A DNA stretch of 64,000 nucleotides from Bacteroides mediterraneensis (GTDB lineage Bacteria > Bacteroidota > Bacteroidia > Bacteroidales > Bacteroidaceae). Both the position numbers and the translations under genes were made by a program. The notes under the pieces were generated by a model. The model saw only the letters and a program-made list of their open reading frames with translations. It ran no database searches and was not told the origin of the DNA. How positions within the stretch are numbered: position 1 is the stretch's first letter; every line of letters starts with the position of its first letter. Location of the stretch: positions 1,576,919 through 1,640,918 of the forward strand of contig NZ_LT635783.1 in assembly GCF_900128455.1 (NCBI RefSeq), read 5' to 3'. This document shows positions 55,543 through 63,825 of this stretch, piece by piece.

Positions 55543-55764
55543 TCAAATGGTTTCTTTCAAAATCTCTCTCCAATAGACTGGCTCTACCTCGCTTAAAAGA
55601 AAGTCTATGAAGTCCTTTCTCGCTTCCTTGTTCAGTTCATGGTACAATCTTCTGAATGAGGAAAAGTTACCGTTGATGTACGTTTCCACCATATACTCAA
55701 AGATGTTGTCCACCTCGTAAAACCTACATTGCTGCGCTGCCGTCTTGCTGTTTCTTTTCGCCAT
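55543..55764 (-). CDS. hypothetical small protein
   Basis: 73 residues from MAKRNSKTAAQQCRF; the longer frame to 56163 crosses another gene and is rejected. A helical protein with YHELNKEARKDFIDFLLSEVEP. No family recognised. It stands 11 nt downstream of the membrane protein gene. Confidence 0.65.
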   Translation of the reverse strand: MAKRNSKTAAQQCRFYEVDNIFEYMVETYINGNFSSFRRLYHELNKEARKDFIDFLLSEVEPVYWREILKETI

Positions 55765-55775
55765 ATCCTTATGAA

Positions 55776-56003
55776 TTAAAGGGTTAATAACCAAATGAAT
55801 GTCCAAATAATTGTCACTATTGAAAGTAGTGCGGTGAGGATGCCGAACATGAAGTTCAACACGCCCAATAGGATTTCCCCTGCGATGCCTACCGCCAAAC
55901 CTCCTGCGCAAAGGGTAATGCCCCATGCCGCTCTCGCTACTGCGGACAATACTTTCCGCAAAGCCTTTCCGATGTCGTTCAATGTCATTCTCATATCTTC
56001 CAA
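55776..56003 (-). CDS. small membrane protein
   Basis: 75 residues (an ATG 9 nt inside is possible). Two hydrophobic helices: AAWGITLCAGGLAVGIAGEILLGVL and FGILTALLSIVTIIWTFIWLL. First gene of the minus-strand right-end group. Function unknown. Confidence 0.62.
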   Translation of the reverse strand: MEDMRMTLNDIGKALRKVLSAVARAAWGITLCAGGLAVGIAGEILLGVLNFMFGILTALLSIVTIIWTFIWLLTL

Positions 56004-56220
56004 TTTTTAAGTTGTTCTTACTTGTCTTACTCGGATGGGGAGGTCGAGTCCTTTTTCTTTTCGCCTCTCCGTATGTCCGATGTTTCCTTGTGACGTCTTC
56101 CGACCGCGCATCGGTCGTTTTCGTTTCGGGGGCCATGCAAAGGTTAGGGAGTAGGTTCAGCAAATTTTTTCGACAGAATACTACCTGAGCCTGCGAAGTG
56201 TGGAGATTGTGGCTAAAAAA

Positions 56221-56250
56221 TTTGTGTTCCTAATCCCGTCTTTACCTTTG
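56221..56250 (+). promoter_or_regulatory. orphan Bacteroides-type promoter
   Basis: TTTG at 56221-56224, 18 nt, then TACCTTTG at 56243-56250. It points to a plus-strand transcript of about 500 nt that would end at the hairpin at 56695-56779, with no clear gene inside. Confidence 0.6.
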
Positions 56251-56694
56251 CCCCTGCAACGAAAATGACCCACTGATGCCGTCTGGAATGGCGGCATGGG
56301 AATATCGGCATACTTGCTGGAGAGGCGGGAAGGAAAAGGGGAAGCATAGAGGATGGCGCAATGCGCCACGGGGAAGTTCAAAGGGCGGCGCAACGGACAA
56401 GGGGAAAGCCCCGCTTTCCTGCCGCCGTGACAGAAGTCCTGCAACCGTCATTGTCATGCGTGCATGGCTTGCGGTTGCAAGTTTTCTGCCGACGGCACAT
56501 GTCTTCAAACGGTCTTGTCTGCCATGCCCGGTTTGGCAAAAGCATGGCAAGACGGTTTGAGGACAGGGAAGACATGACAGCCGGAAATAGTCGCAGGTGC
56601 AGATTCACGCTTGCCGTGCCCTGCATCCGGCGGCATTTCGGCTGCCAAAAGAAGACGAGAAAAAGAAAATGGATAAAACGGACTTGTCCGTTCT

Positions 56695-56779
56695 GCACAA
56701 GCATATAAAAGAAGTGCCCACGACGATGGCGGTGTCACTTGTGACATTGTGGTCGTCGTGGGCTTTTCTTTGCTTGTGC
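56695..56779 (+). terminator. very long hairpin, probable terminator
   Basis: GCACAAGC (56695-56702) with GCTTGTGC (56772-56779), GCCCACGACGA (56716-56726) with TCGTCGTGGGC (56753-56763), and an inner TGTCAC-TT-GTGACA. TTTTCTTT follows the central stem and pairs in part with AAAAGAA on the other arm. Strong fold of about 40-nt arms. Confidence 0.8.
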
Positions 56780-57113
56780 CGTTTCTGAAATGGGCTTACG
56801 CACATCAAGCCGGAAGCCGTTTTCAGAACGGAGTTTAGGCATAAGTTGAGTTGAAGGTCTTTAACAAGTTTGATGTAACATTCAAGTTTTTAGGATATTG
56901 TAATGGGAATTTATCAATAGTAGAGTTCTGAACCTCTACATTTATTAAATTGAAAAAGAAAAAAGTATGCACGAATTTTGCTGTTACAGAAAAAAGCATT
57001 AATTTTGTCAACTGAAAACGATATGCAACGCGGACATTATGATGTCGAACAAAGACATAAAACTGCCATAAAACAGTTACAATATCGTTACAAGAAAAAT
57101 TTTGGTCGATGCA

Positions 57114-57169
57114 ACAATCTGACTATGAGATTGTGGGCAAATTCGGGTTCGAGTCCCGTCCGCACCGCA
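57114..57169 (+). other. tRNA 3'-half-like sequence, candidate attR of the ICE
   Basis: ACAATCT and AGATTGT form a 7-bp stem with a 7-nt loop (57114-57134). Then CGGGTTCGAGTCCCG (57144-57158) is a textbook T arm and TCCGCACC resembles an acceptor strand. No matching 5' acceptor half (GGTGCGG) stands upstream, so this is not a full tRNA. Elements that insert in tRNA 3' ends leave such a duplicate at the far end. The loop lacks U33, so the upper part may not be real tRNA. Confidence 0.55.
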
Positions 57170-57191
57170 AGCTTACAAAGCAAAATTAGGA

Positions 57192-57226
57192 AAAGCTCTG
57201 ATTCACCACAGAATCAGGGCTTTTTT
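57192..57226 (+). terminator. terminator behind the tRNA-like sequence
   Basis: GCTCTGATTC pairs with GAATCAGGGC (one G-U), followed by six T. It is the kind of terminator found after a tRNA gene and would be host sequence if the ICE ends at about 57166. Confidence 0.85.
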
Positions 57227-57408
57227 CGTTTCTGGGCGGATGCAGAATACGGTGGTTTTGCGAAGTAAGTCAGGTGCAAAAATGGTTGCTTTTTTCAGAC
57301 CTCAAAAAATGCAACTAAAATGTATTGCATTTCGCTGATTTTCATATTTTTACGTAGGTTTGTTTTGCTCCATAAAAACTAAGTTTGTAACACTAAAAAC
57401 AAAGGAGT

Positions 57409-58644
57409 ATGAAACAGAACACACTAAGAGTGCTGTTCTTCGTTTTGAAGAGCAGGTTGTTAAAGAATGGTGAGGCGCCGATTATTCTTCGAGTAACTAT
57501 AGATGGCCAGCAGGATGAAGTCCGGATTCAACGTTCTGTTCCGTTGAAGTTATGGGACAATGTGAAGGAACGCAGTAAAGGAAAAGACCGGAGTTCAATA
57601 GAACTGAACAGCTATATCGAGGCATTAAAAGTAAGGCTGTATCAGATTCACAAGGAACTTCTCTGTCGGGAAGCCCTGATTACCCCAAAGAATCTTCTGA
57701 TAAAGTTATTCTCTAAAGAGGAACGACATCTGGTTTTGCAGACTATGCGGAAATGTATCGATGACTGGACTTCCCTGATCGGTACGGAGTACCAGCCCTC
57801 CACCATTTCACGTTATAACAATTGTTATGAATCGTTACAGACGGTCATAAAGGATTTCTACAGGAAAGAGGATATTACATTCCATGAGCTGAATGGGGAG
57901 TTTATCGACCGGTTTGAGATGCATCTGAGGACGGTACGCAAGCTTTCCCAGAATACCCTGACCAAGTATATGAGCTGTTTCCGCAAATTTCTCGGACTGG
58001 CCCGGGAAAACGGATGGCTGGAACTGGACCCGTTGGCCGGAAAACGCAAGCGTCTGTTTCGGAAGGAAGAAACGTGTCCTACGTTCCTGACCCTGGAAGA
58101 ATTGAAACGGATTATGGAGAAGGATTTTTTCACGGCACGTCTGAACACCGTGAAGGATTTTTTTCTGTTTTGCTGTCTGACCGGCCTGTCATACATTGAT
58201 GTGAAGACCTTGTGCCCGGTACATCTTTACAAGGACAATGAGGGGAAACTGTGGATACACAAGGCCCGCGTAAAGATTACTACTCATAAGGAAAGCTGTA
58301 CCTGCAATGTTCCGCTTCTGGAACCCGCGCTTGTCATTCTGGAGAAATACAAGGACTGGAATCCGGAAAATCCTGAAGGTCCCTGTTTCCCGATTCCGTC
58401 GAATCAGAAGATGAACGAGTTCCTGAAAGAGATAGCCACCCTATGTCGGGTAAACAAGCGGCTGACCGTTCATGTGGCCCGGCACACGTTCGCGACGACT
58501 GTTACCCTTGCCAACGATGTCGCTCTACAGAATGTGTCGAAGATGCTCGGCCATTCTTCAACTCGCATGACACAGCATTATGCACGTGTACTGGATAACA
58601 GTATTATGAAGGACATGCAGGATGTTGCCCGGGTCTTCGGATAA
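57409..58644 (+). CDS. tyrosine recombinase (phage-integrase family), Int1
   Basis: 411 residues. An arm-binding N-terminus, a core-binding domain (about 110-200) and a catalytic domain. The conserved boxes are HVARHTFATTVTL (His-x-x-Arg) and MLGHSSTRMTQHYARV (His and the nucleophile Tyr). The first Arg box reads TGLSYIDV without Arg, as is known for IntDOT and relatives. It is paralogous to the gene at 59282. A 12-bp terminator stem follows. Confidence 0.92.
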   Translation: MKQNTLRVLFFVLKSRLLKNGEAPIILRVTIDGQQDEVRIQRSVPLKLWDNVKERSKGKDRSSIELNSYIEALKVRLYQIHKELLCREALITPKNLLIKLFSKEERHLVLQTMRKCIDDWTSLIGTEYQPSTISRYNNCYESLQTVIKDFYRKEDITFHELNGEFIDRFEMHLRTVRKLSQNTLTKYMSCFRKFLGLARENGWLELDPLAGKRKRLFRKEETCPTFLTLEELKRIMEKDFFTARLNTVKDFFLFCCLTGLSYIDVKTLCPVHLYKDNEGKLWIHKARVKITTHKESCTCNVPLLEPALVILEKYKDWNPENPEGPCFPIPSNQKMNEFLKEIATLCRVNKRLTVHVARHTFATTVTLANDVALQNVSKMLGHSSTRMTQHYARVLDNSIMKDMQDVARVFG

Positions 58645-58648
58645 TCAG

Positions 58649-58690
58649 AAAAGGCTATACTTCACAACACACAGTGAGGTATAGCCTTTT
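58649..58690 (+). terminator. terminator after Int1
   Basis: AAAAGGCTATAC (58649-58660) pairs with GTATAGCCTTTT (58679-58690). The same stem core occurs after Int2 at 60518, a sign of module duplication. Confidence 0.85.
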
Positions 58691-58741
58691 ACATAAGGAA
58701 GAGTTGTCTACTTGTATGGATTGGCCACGTTTTTACCGGGA

Positions 58742-59020
58742 TTATCTCTTCTTCCCTTTTTCAATCAGTCTGATAACATCCTGTCTTCGATAATAGGTTT
58801 TCCGGTCAATTTGGGAGAAGGGTAAGGTGCCGTTGCTTCTCATGGCCTGCAGTGTTCTCTGCGATATGTTCAGTGCCATGCATACTTCCTGATTGTCCAT
58901 CCAGTCATCCAGACTCTTTGAGGTTTGCCTGCTTTTGAGGTTTTCCAGTTTTTCTTTCAGCAGTCGGATGGATGTTATCATTTCTCTGAAAGTACCGGCT
59001 TCAATGTTTACGATTTCCAT
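58742..59020 (-). CDS. helix-turn-helix (excisionase-like) protein A
   Basis: 92 residues from MEIVNIEAGTF; an ATG at 59086 lies in the decamer repeats and is rejected. A coiled-coil start precedes a MerR/excisionase-type winged helix: LDDWMDNQEVCMALNISQRTLQAMRSNGTLPFSQIDRKTYYRRQDVIRLIE. Close paralog of the protein at 62865. It is convergent with Int1. Likely a DNA-bending or regulatory factor. Confidence 0.85.
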   Translation of the reverse strand: MEIVNIEAGTFREMITSIRLLKEKLENLKSRQTSKSLDDWMDNQEVCMALNISQRTLQAMRSNGTLPFSQIDRKTYYRRQDVIRLIEKGKKR

Positions 59021-59081
59021 AAAGTATAGTTGTTTGGTTTGAGGCAAAGATAGACGGTATGGCCTGGCTGGCCAACGTGGT

Positions 59082-59121
59082 GTCATCAGATGGCAACATA
59101 AGTCATCAGATGTCTTAATGT
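59082..59121. repeat. decamer direct repeats (GTCATCAGAT type), array A
   Basis: GTCATCAGAT at 59082 and again at 59102, 20 bp apart, with weaker units between and after. It lies about 62 nt upstream of the helix-turn-helix gene start at 59020. Confidence 0.7.
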
Positions 59122-59281
59122 AGGTTGTTGCTAAAATTGGTCATTAAAGAATATCCTATTGTTGAATCTGGGAAGTACAGCCATGTTCAGGAAAGGCATG
59201 TATCATACTTCGCAATATTGCGTAATTTTGCATAGTGCTGTATTTCAGTGTATTTACTAAGTTTGCACCAAAACAGAACGT

Positions 59282-60487
59282 ATGAAAGGAAACACACTGA
59301 ATGTAATGTTCTTTATCTTGAAGAACAAGTTGTTGAAGAACGGTGAAGCACCGGTCGTTCTTCGGGTGACAATCAATGGACAGCGGGATGAAATCCGTAT
59401 CCAGCGCTCTATACCGGTGGAGTTATGGGACAATGCGAAGATGCGTAGCAAGGGAAGGGGGCGGAGTTCGGCAGAGCTGAACATGTATCTTGAGACACTG
59501 AGGGACAGAATATATGTCATCCATAGGAATTCCGTGTATGATGGGGAAAGACTGACTCCGAAGAAAATTCTGGATATTTTGTATGTCAGGGAAGGACGGC
59601 ATCTGGTTCTGAAGGCCATGAAGGAATGTATAGACGGATGGGCGGCTTCTCCCGGGGATTTGCATCCTGCCACTCTGGCACGTTACAACAGGTGTCACGG
59701 ATTGGTGGAGACAGTCATACGGGATGTTTACAATAAGGAAGACGTCGCATTCTCCGAACTGGACAGGAAGTTCATCACGGCATTTGAAAGATATCTGAAG
59801 GAAACCTGCGGGCTGGCCTGGAATACGGCGGCTAAATATCTGGAGTGTTTCCGTAAAGTTCTCAAGGTGGCTCAGCAGAAGGGCTGGATGGAACATGGCA
59901 AGTTTTTGGAAGAACTGGGACAGTTGTGCGTGAAGGAGGAGACTTCTCCGTCTTTCCTGGGCTGGGATGAACTGAGAACAGTGATGGAAACGGATATGAA
60001 GGCCGGACGTCTGGAACGGGTGAAGGATGTGTTCGTTTTCTGTGCTCTCACCGGACTTTCCTATCAGGGGATAAGTACTCTTTGTCCGTTGCACCTGTTT
60101 AGGGATGACGAAGGAACACTGTGGATTTGCAGGACACGTGCTGAAGGAACGGAGGTCGGAGACAGCTGTACAAGCCGTGTTCCTCTTCTTAAACCGGCAA
60201 TGGTTCTGCTGGAGAAATACAGAGGTTGGAATCCGATGAATCCAGAAGGTCCGTGTTTTCCTGTCCCGTCAGTCCAGAAAATGAATGAATACCTGAAAGA
60301 GGTAGCGGCGCGTTGTCGGATTTCCAAGCGTCTGACCACCCAGATGGCCCGCAACACGTTTGCTGCGACAGTCACCCTGGCCAGCCGGATTCCTAAAGAA
60401 CACGTCGGGGAAATGCTTGGCTATTCTTCCGACTATATGTTGCGCCATTATATGCAGGCTCTGGAGAGGAATTTCCAAAAGGCATGA
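59282..60487 (+). CDS. tyrosine recombinase with altered active site, Int2
   Basis: 401 residues, paralog of Int1 over its full length. Key positions are changed: the HVARHTF box reads QMARNTF, so the first His is Gln, and LGHSS reads LGYSS, so the last His is Tyr. The Arg and the nucleophile in RHYMQ remain. It may be inactive or work only as a regulator. It is complete in length without a frameshift. Confidence 0.88.
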   Translation: MKGNTLNVMFFILKNKLLKNGEAPVVLRVTINGQRDEIRIQRSIPVELWDNAKMRSKGRGRSSAELNMYLETLRDRIYVIHRNSVYDGERLTPKKILDILYVREGRHLVLKAMKECIDGWAASPGDLHPATLARYNRCHGLVETVIRDVYNKEDVAFSELDRKFITAFERYLKETCGLAWNTAAKYLECFRKVLKVAQQKGWMEHGKFLEELGQLCVKEETSPSFLGWDELRTVMETDMKAGRLERVKDVFVFCALTGLSYQGISTLCPLHLFRDDEGTLWICRTRAEGTEVGDSCTSRVPLLKPAMVLLEKYRGWNPMNPEGPCFPVPSVQKMNEYLKEVAARCRISKRLTTQMARNTFAATVTLASRIPKEHVGEMLGYSSDYMLRHYMQALERNFQKA

Positions 60488-60517
60488 AGCAGATATATAC
60501 AAAATATGATAAAAAGT

Positions 60518-60557
60518 GAAAGGCTATACTCCAATGGATGTGGTGGTATAGCCTTTC
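60518..60557 (+). terminator. terminator after Int2
   Basis: GAAAGGCTATAC (60518-60529) pairs with GTATAGCCTTTC (60546-60557), nearly the same stem as after Int1 but without a clean T run. Confidence 0.7.
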
Positions 60558-60576
60558 CCATAAACGGAACTGGATG

Positions 60577-60867
60577 TCAGAACGCTTCTTTCCGGTTCTT
60601 TTCCAGCAGTCGTACGATATCGCTTTCCCGGTATAGGATTTTTCCTCCTATCTGGTAATAAGGCAATATGCCGTAGCGTCTGTAGTCCAGCAGCGTACGC
60701 TTGCTCAGCTTGAGTTTTCCGGCCAGTTCCGTATCTGTCAGGTAGTTTTCCCCGTCCAATAAGTGCCGGTTGTCCATTGGCAAATGGTCGATGAGGTCCG
60801 ATACCCTTTTCATTTCATCGAAGAAATGAAGCACTTCCTTGTCTGAGCTGGTGATGATTGTTCCCAT
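60577..60867 (-). CDS. helix-turn-helix (excisionase-like) protein B
   Basis: 96 residues from MGTIITSSDKEV; the longer frame to 60942 crosses decamer repeats. Winged helix with YLTDTELAGKLKLSKRTLLDYRRYGILPYYQIGGKILYRESDIVRLLEKNRKEAF. Paralog of the protein at 62575. It stands downstream of Int3 on the same strand. Confidence 0.85.
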   Translation of the reverse strand: MGTIITSSDKEVLHFFDEMKRVSDLIDHLPMDNRHLLDGENYLTDTELAGKLKLSKRTLLDYRRYGILPYYQIGGKILYRESDIVRLLEKNRKEAF

Positions 60868-60937
60868 AAAATGTTCTTTTTGGTTTGAGACAAAGATATC
60901 CGCATTCCCATGCCGCTGCAAACCGCCGGAGCCTGTT

Positions 60938-60977
60938 GTCATTAGATTTCATTAAATGTCATCAGATTTCATCGGAC
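60938..60977. repeat. decamer direct repeats, array B
   Basis: GTCATTAGAT, TTCATTAAAT, GTCATCAGAT and TTCATCGGAC follow each other with a 10-bp period. The array overlaps the last codons of Int3 and lies about 71 nt upstream of the helix-turn-helix gene at 60867. Confidence 0.75.
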
Positions 60978-62196
60978 CGGATTCCGGCTTCCAGTCCTTC
61001 AGCTTGTTCTTTAATACCTTCATGTCCTCCGTGACTTTCCTGTACGTGATTCTGGCATAGGCTTGTGTAACCCTCAAATTGGTATGTCCGAGCATTTTGG
61101 AAAGCGTTTCTATCGGAAGCCCGTTTTCCAGACAGACAGTCACGGCGAACGTGTGACGGGCCACATGAAATGTCACCCTTTTTCTTATATGGCAGATGTC
61201 GGCAAGCTCTTTAAGGTAAGCGTTACTTTTCTGGTTCGAGATGGTCGGGAATAGGTATTCCGATTCGCCTTTTCTTATGTAAAAACTTGCTATTTTCTTG
61301 GCTTGGGGAAGGAGAGGGATGAATGCGGGGTGGTTGGTCTTGGTTCTGTACAGATGGATATACATGCTCTTGCCGGAATCTGAAATGATTTGATCCTTTC
61401 TCAACCGACAGATGTCTGAGTAAGCGATGCCTGTGAAGCAGCTGAAGATGAATATGTCACGGATGGAAACCAGTCTGGGAATATCCAGCCGCTTGTTCAT
61501 TATCCTTATTATTTCCTGCCTGTTCAGGTATTGTTTCTGGCTTTCCTCCTTCTTAATCCGGTAGGTTGAGAACGGATTGGTCAGGATAATTCCGCACCGG
61601 TATGCCCATAGGATTCCTTTTCTTACCATACTCATCATCTTGGCTGTCGTATTGATTGACAGCCTGCAGTCAGTCCTGAAGAAAAGTTCCAGTTCATGTA
61701 TCATCTGCCGGTTGAACTGTTCCAGTGGCATATCTTGTCTGCCCATTTTCTTACAGAATTCCTCAAGCCGTCTGTAGACCAGTTTATGTCTGTTGGAATG
61801 GGACATGCTGATTTGTCCGGCATGTGCCAGCCTGTCCGCATCTTTCACTTGTTTGTCAAATATCTCCAAAAGGGAAGGCGGGTTGGATCCTGTGGCCATG
61901 AAGCGTTGTTTCAGCATGCTTGCTGTAAGCTGCTTTCCTTCCAGTTGGGCCTGTCGGTAATAGTGGAGTAACGTGGAACTTACTTTGTCTAGGTATGCAT
62001 TGATGTCGTGTGCTTCTGGGTTCATGGTAGAAACACGTTTGTTCTGCTTGTCCCAATGTTCCTGCAAGATGGAAGTCTTCAGGCTTACATCTGTTGCCTT
62101 GTTATTGACTATAATGCGGAGCATGATTGTTGACTTACTGTCTTTTTGAAGCTTTCTACGTTTCAGATAGAAGTAGATGGAAAAACTATGTCTCAT
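60952..62196 (-). CDS. tyrosine recombinase (phage-integrase family), Int3
   Basis: 414 residues. A different branch from Int1 and Int2: begins MRHSFSIYFYLKRRKL. The catalytic boxes are intact: FHVARHTFAVTVCL and MLGHTNLRVTQAYARI; the first Arg box reads TGIAYSDI. The last codons lie inside decamer array B. It could be the integrase of the element to the right. Confidence 0.92.
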   Translation of the reverse strand: MRHSFSIYFYLKRRKLQKDSKSTIMLRIIVNNKATDVSLKTSILQEHWDKQNKRVSTMNPEAHDINAYLDKVSSTLLHYYRQAQLEGKQLTASMLKQRFMATGSNPPSLLEIFDKQVKDADRLAHAGQISMSHSNRHKLVYRRLEEFCKKMGRQDMPLEQFNRQMIHELELFFRTDCRLSINTTAKMMSMVRKGILWAYRCGIILTNPFSTYRIKKEESQKQYLNRQEIIRIMNKRLDIPRLVSIRDIFIFSCFTGIAYSDICRLRKDQIISDSGKSMYIHLYRTKTNHPAFIPLLPQAKKIASFYIRKGESEYLFPTISNQKSNAYLKELADICHIRKRVTFHVARHTFAVTVCLENGLPIETLSKMLGHTNLRVTQAYARITYRKVTEDMKVLKNKLKDWKPESGPMKSDDI

Positions 62197-62574
62197 AAGA
62201 AATAAATATTAATTGTGTCCATATCACAGACGGATGCATAGGACACGGATAAGACATAGATTATGGTTTTGAGTGGAATGTAATATGTTGATTATTAATA
62301 GTCTTGGATAAAACGCTATAGGAGAAGAAAATAAAGTAAATGCGTGACTTTCAGATATTTGTTAGGGTCATAGGAAAAGGTTCTAATCCGTTTGGGGGCG
62401 GAACCTTATATTTTTTATCGCTAATAATCAGTTACTTATCTTGCTGTTTATCATTTAGTCCACCTATTTCACCTCGATTGAACTTCTTTGTTCTGCACTG
62501 ATATACAACTCTTTGTCAGTACTGCAAAGATACGGATTTTTGCTTTGAAAATCAACGAAAATTCCAAGAAATGT
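62197..62574. other. AT-rich intergenic stretch
   Basis: No gene seen. One hairpin, AAGGTTC (62377-62383) with GAACCTT (62401-62407), is followed by ATATTTTTT and may be a plus-strand terminator. The rest shows no recognisable signal. Confidence 0.5.
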
Positions 62575-62868
62575 TTAACGGAATGCTTCCTGTCTGTTTT
62601 TCTCAAGAAGTTCTTCTATATCAGATTCCCGATATAAAATTTTACCTCCAATCTGATAATAGGATAAGATTCCATTATTTCTATATTCTTGTAAAGTGCG
62701 TCTTGATACTTTAAGGTAATTTGCCAATTCTGCATCATTCATATATCTATGCCCATTAAGTGTTGGGTTGTTGCTCTTCAGAATATTTTCGAGTCTTGTT
62801 AGCGTATCTTTTAACCTATTGTATATCTGAATAACTTGCTCATTATCTTGGGTAATTACTTTGCTCAT
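62575..62868 (-). CDS. helix-turn-helix (excisionase-like) protein B'
   Basis: 97 residues. YMNDAELANYLKVSRRTLQEYRNNGILSYYQIGGKILYRESDIEELLEKNRQEAF is almost the same winged helix as at 60577. It overlaps the upstream gene at 62865 by 4 nt, so the two are translated together. Confidence 0.86.
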   Translation of the reverse strand: MSKVITQDNEQVIQIYNRLKDTLTRLENILKSNNPTLNGHRYMNDAELANYLKVSRRTLQEYRNNGILSYYQIGGKILYRESDIEELLEKNRQEAFR

Positions 62869-63152
62869 AATTTTCTGTTGTGTTTTTCAATGAACTTCTG
62901 AATATCTTCTTTTTTATAATAAATCTTTTTCCCAATTTGAGAATAAGAGATTTGGTCTGTATCTCTAAGATTCTGTAATGTTCTTGGAGAAATTTTGAGG
63001 ATCAGGCAAACTTCTTGATTATCCAACCATTCCCCTATTGTTTTCTGTGAAGAAGCTGTAATCAATTTATCAATGGTATCAAGGAAGTTTTCAATTTCCT
63101 TTAATGTCTTTTCATATGTAGCTGTTTCAATTCCAATGATTTCCATATCCAA
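62865..63152 (-). CDS. helix-turn-helix (excisionase-like) protein A'
   Basis: 95 residues, paralog of protein A at 58742 (MEIIGIETATYEK against MEIVNIEAGTFRE; LDNQEVCLILKISPRTLQNLRD). First gene of a two-gene unit. Decamer array C lies 54 nt upstream. Confidence 0.86.
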   Translation of the reverse strand: MDMEIIGIETATYEKTLKEIENFLDTIDKLITASSQKTIGEWLDNQEVCLILKISPRTLQNLRDTDQISYSQIGKKIYYKKEDIQKFIEKHNRKL

Positions 63153-63205
63153 AAAAGTTGAGTTTGTACAAATGTATTTTGAATATGTATATGATACAAA
63201 ATGTT

Positions 63206-63245
63206 GTCATTAGGTGTCGTCAGGTAGCATCAGATGTCATTGTTG
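63206..63245. repeat. decamer direct repeats, array C
   Basis: GTCATTAGGT (63206), GTCGTCAGGT (63216), AGCATCAGAT (63226) and GTCATTGTTG (63236) follow a 10-bp period. The remaining 63246-63465 is AT-rich with no other signal recognised. Confidence 0.75.
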
Positions 63246-63465
63246 GTGGCTGTGTTAACCCGTTTCCAATTCTGTATTACATAGTTTACACTTTTGGTTT
63301 ACACTAAATATTAAGTAGAAAAAATATACGCCTGATTATCAGCGTCTAATAAGCTTGTTGATCTTTGTCTTAGATTCAGGCATACTATTTTCACTACTAT
63401 AAGTACATACTCTTAGAGTGCGCACGAAGAGAGTATCTATTTATTCATTTAATAACATTGGAATT

Positions 63466-63771
63466 ATGTCATATATAGATAATGAGATACTCGAAAGACT
63501 TATAGGAACCATGGTAGAGGGATTTGCCCGCATTGAAAAGAAACTGGATCAGATGAACCGTCTGAAAGAATGTATGAACGGAGACAGACTGCTTGATAAT
63601 GTGGATCTGGCAGAACTCCTTGGTGTGTCACAAAGAACCTTGGCACGTTACAGGCAAGAGGGCAAGATTAAATATTACTCGGTGGAAAAGAACGGGAAAT
63701 CATTCTATCTTGCCTCAGAGATACAGAGTTTCCTTCTCCAGCGAGGTAAGAACATAGTAAATAATAAGTAG
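63466..63771 (+). CDS. helix-turn-helix domain protein
   Basis: 101 residues from MSYIDNEILERLIGTMVEG; an ATG at 63418 is less likely. A coiled-coil start (about 10-35) and a winged helix LLDNVDLAELLGVSQRTLARYRQEGKIKYYSVEKNGKSFYLASEIQSFL. Such proteins often precede mobilisation or recombination genes in Bacteroides. A 12-bp stem terminator follows. Confidence 0.83.
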   Translation: MSYIDNEILERLIGTMVEGFARIEKKLDQMNRLKECMNGDRLLDNVDLAELLGVSQRTLARYRQEGKIKYYSVEKNGKSFYLASEIQSFLLQRGKNIVNNK

Positions 63772-63781
63772 CAAATAGAAT

Positions 63782-63820
63782 AAGTGACCGTATTCTGATG
63801 GAAAGATGATACGGTCACTT
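63782..63820. terminator. bidirectional terminator between convergent genes
   Basis: AAGTGACCGTAT (63782-63793) pairs exactly with ATACGGTCACTT (63809-63820). It lies between the helix-turn-helix gene and the minus-strand gene that ends at 63826. Confidence 0.8.
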
Positions 63821-63825
63821 ATGCA

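Larger units (their letters stand above)
56004..57140. other. non-coding right-end region of the ICE
   Basis: About 1.1 kb without a convincing gene. It holds a plus-strand promoter candidate at 56221-56250, an inverted repeat AACGGAC-TT-GTCCGTT (56677-56692), a very long hairpin (56695-56779), a small GTAGAG/CTCTAC hairpin near 56920 and an AT-rich stretch before the tRNA-like end. Open frames here look like random translation. Confidence 0.6.

Noticed and set aside
56669..56788. 39-residue hydrophobic peptide, possibly a small membrane toxin
   Set aside because: Its hydrophobic part is encoded by the arms of the long hairpin, so the pattern may come only from the palindrome. No separate ribosome site is convincing.
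57061..57169. Complete tRNA gene
   Set aside because: The T arm and acceptor 3' strand are good, but no matching 5' acceptor strand or proper D arm is found and the anticodon-like loop lacks U33.
59082..63245. CRISPR array
   Set aside because: The repeats are only 10 bp and follow each other without unique spacers, and no cas gene is present.
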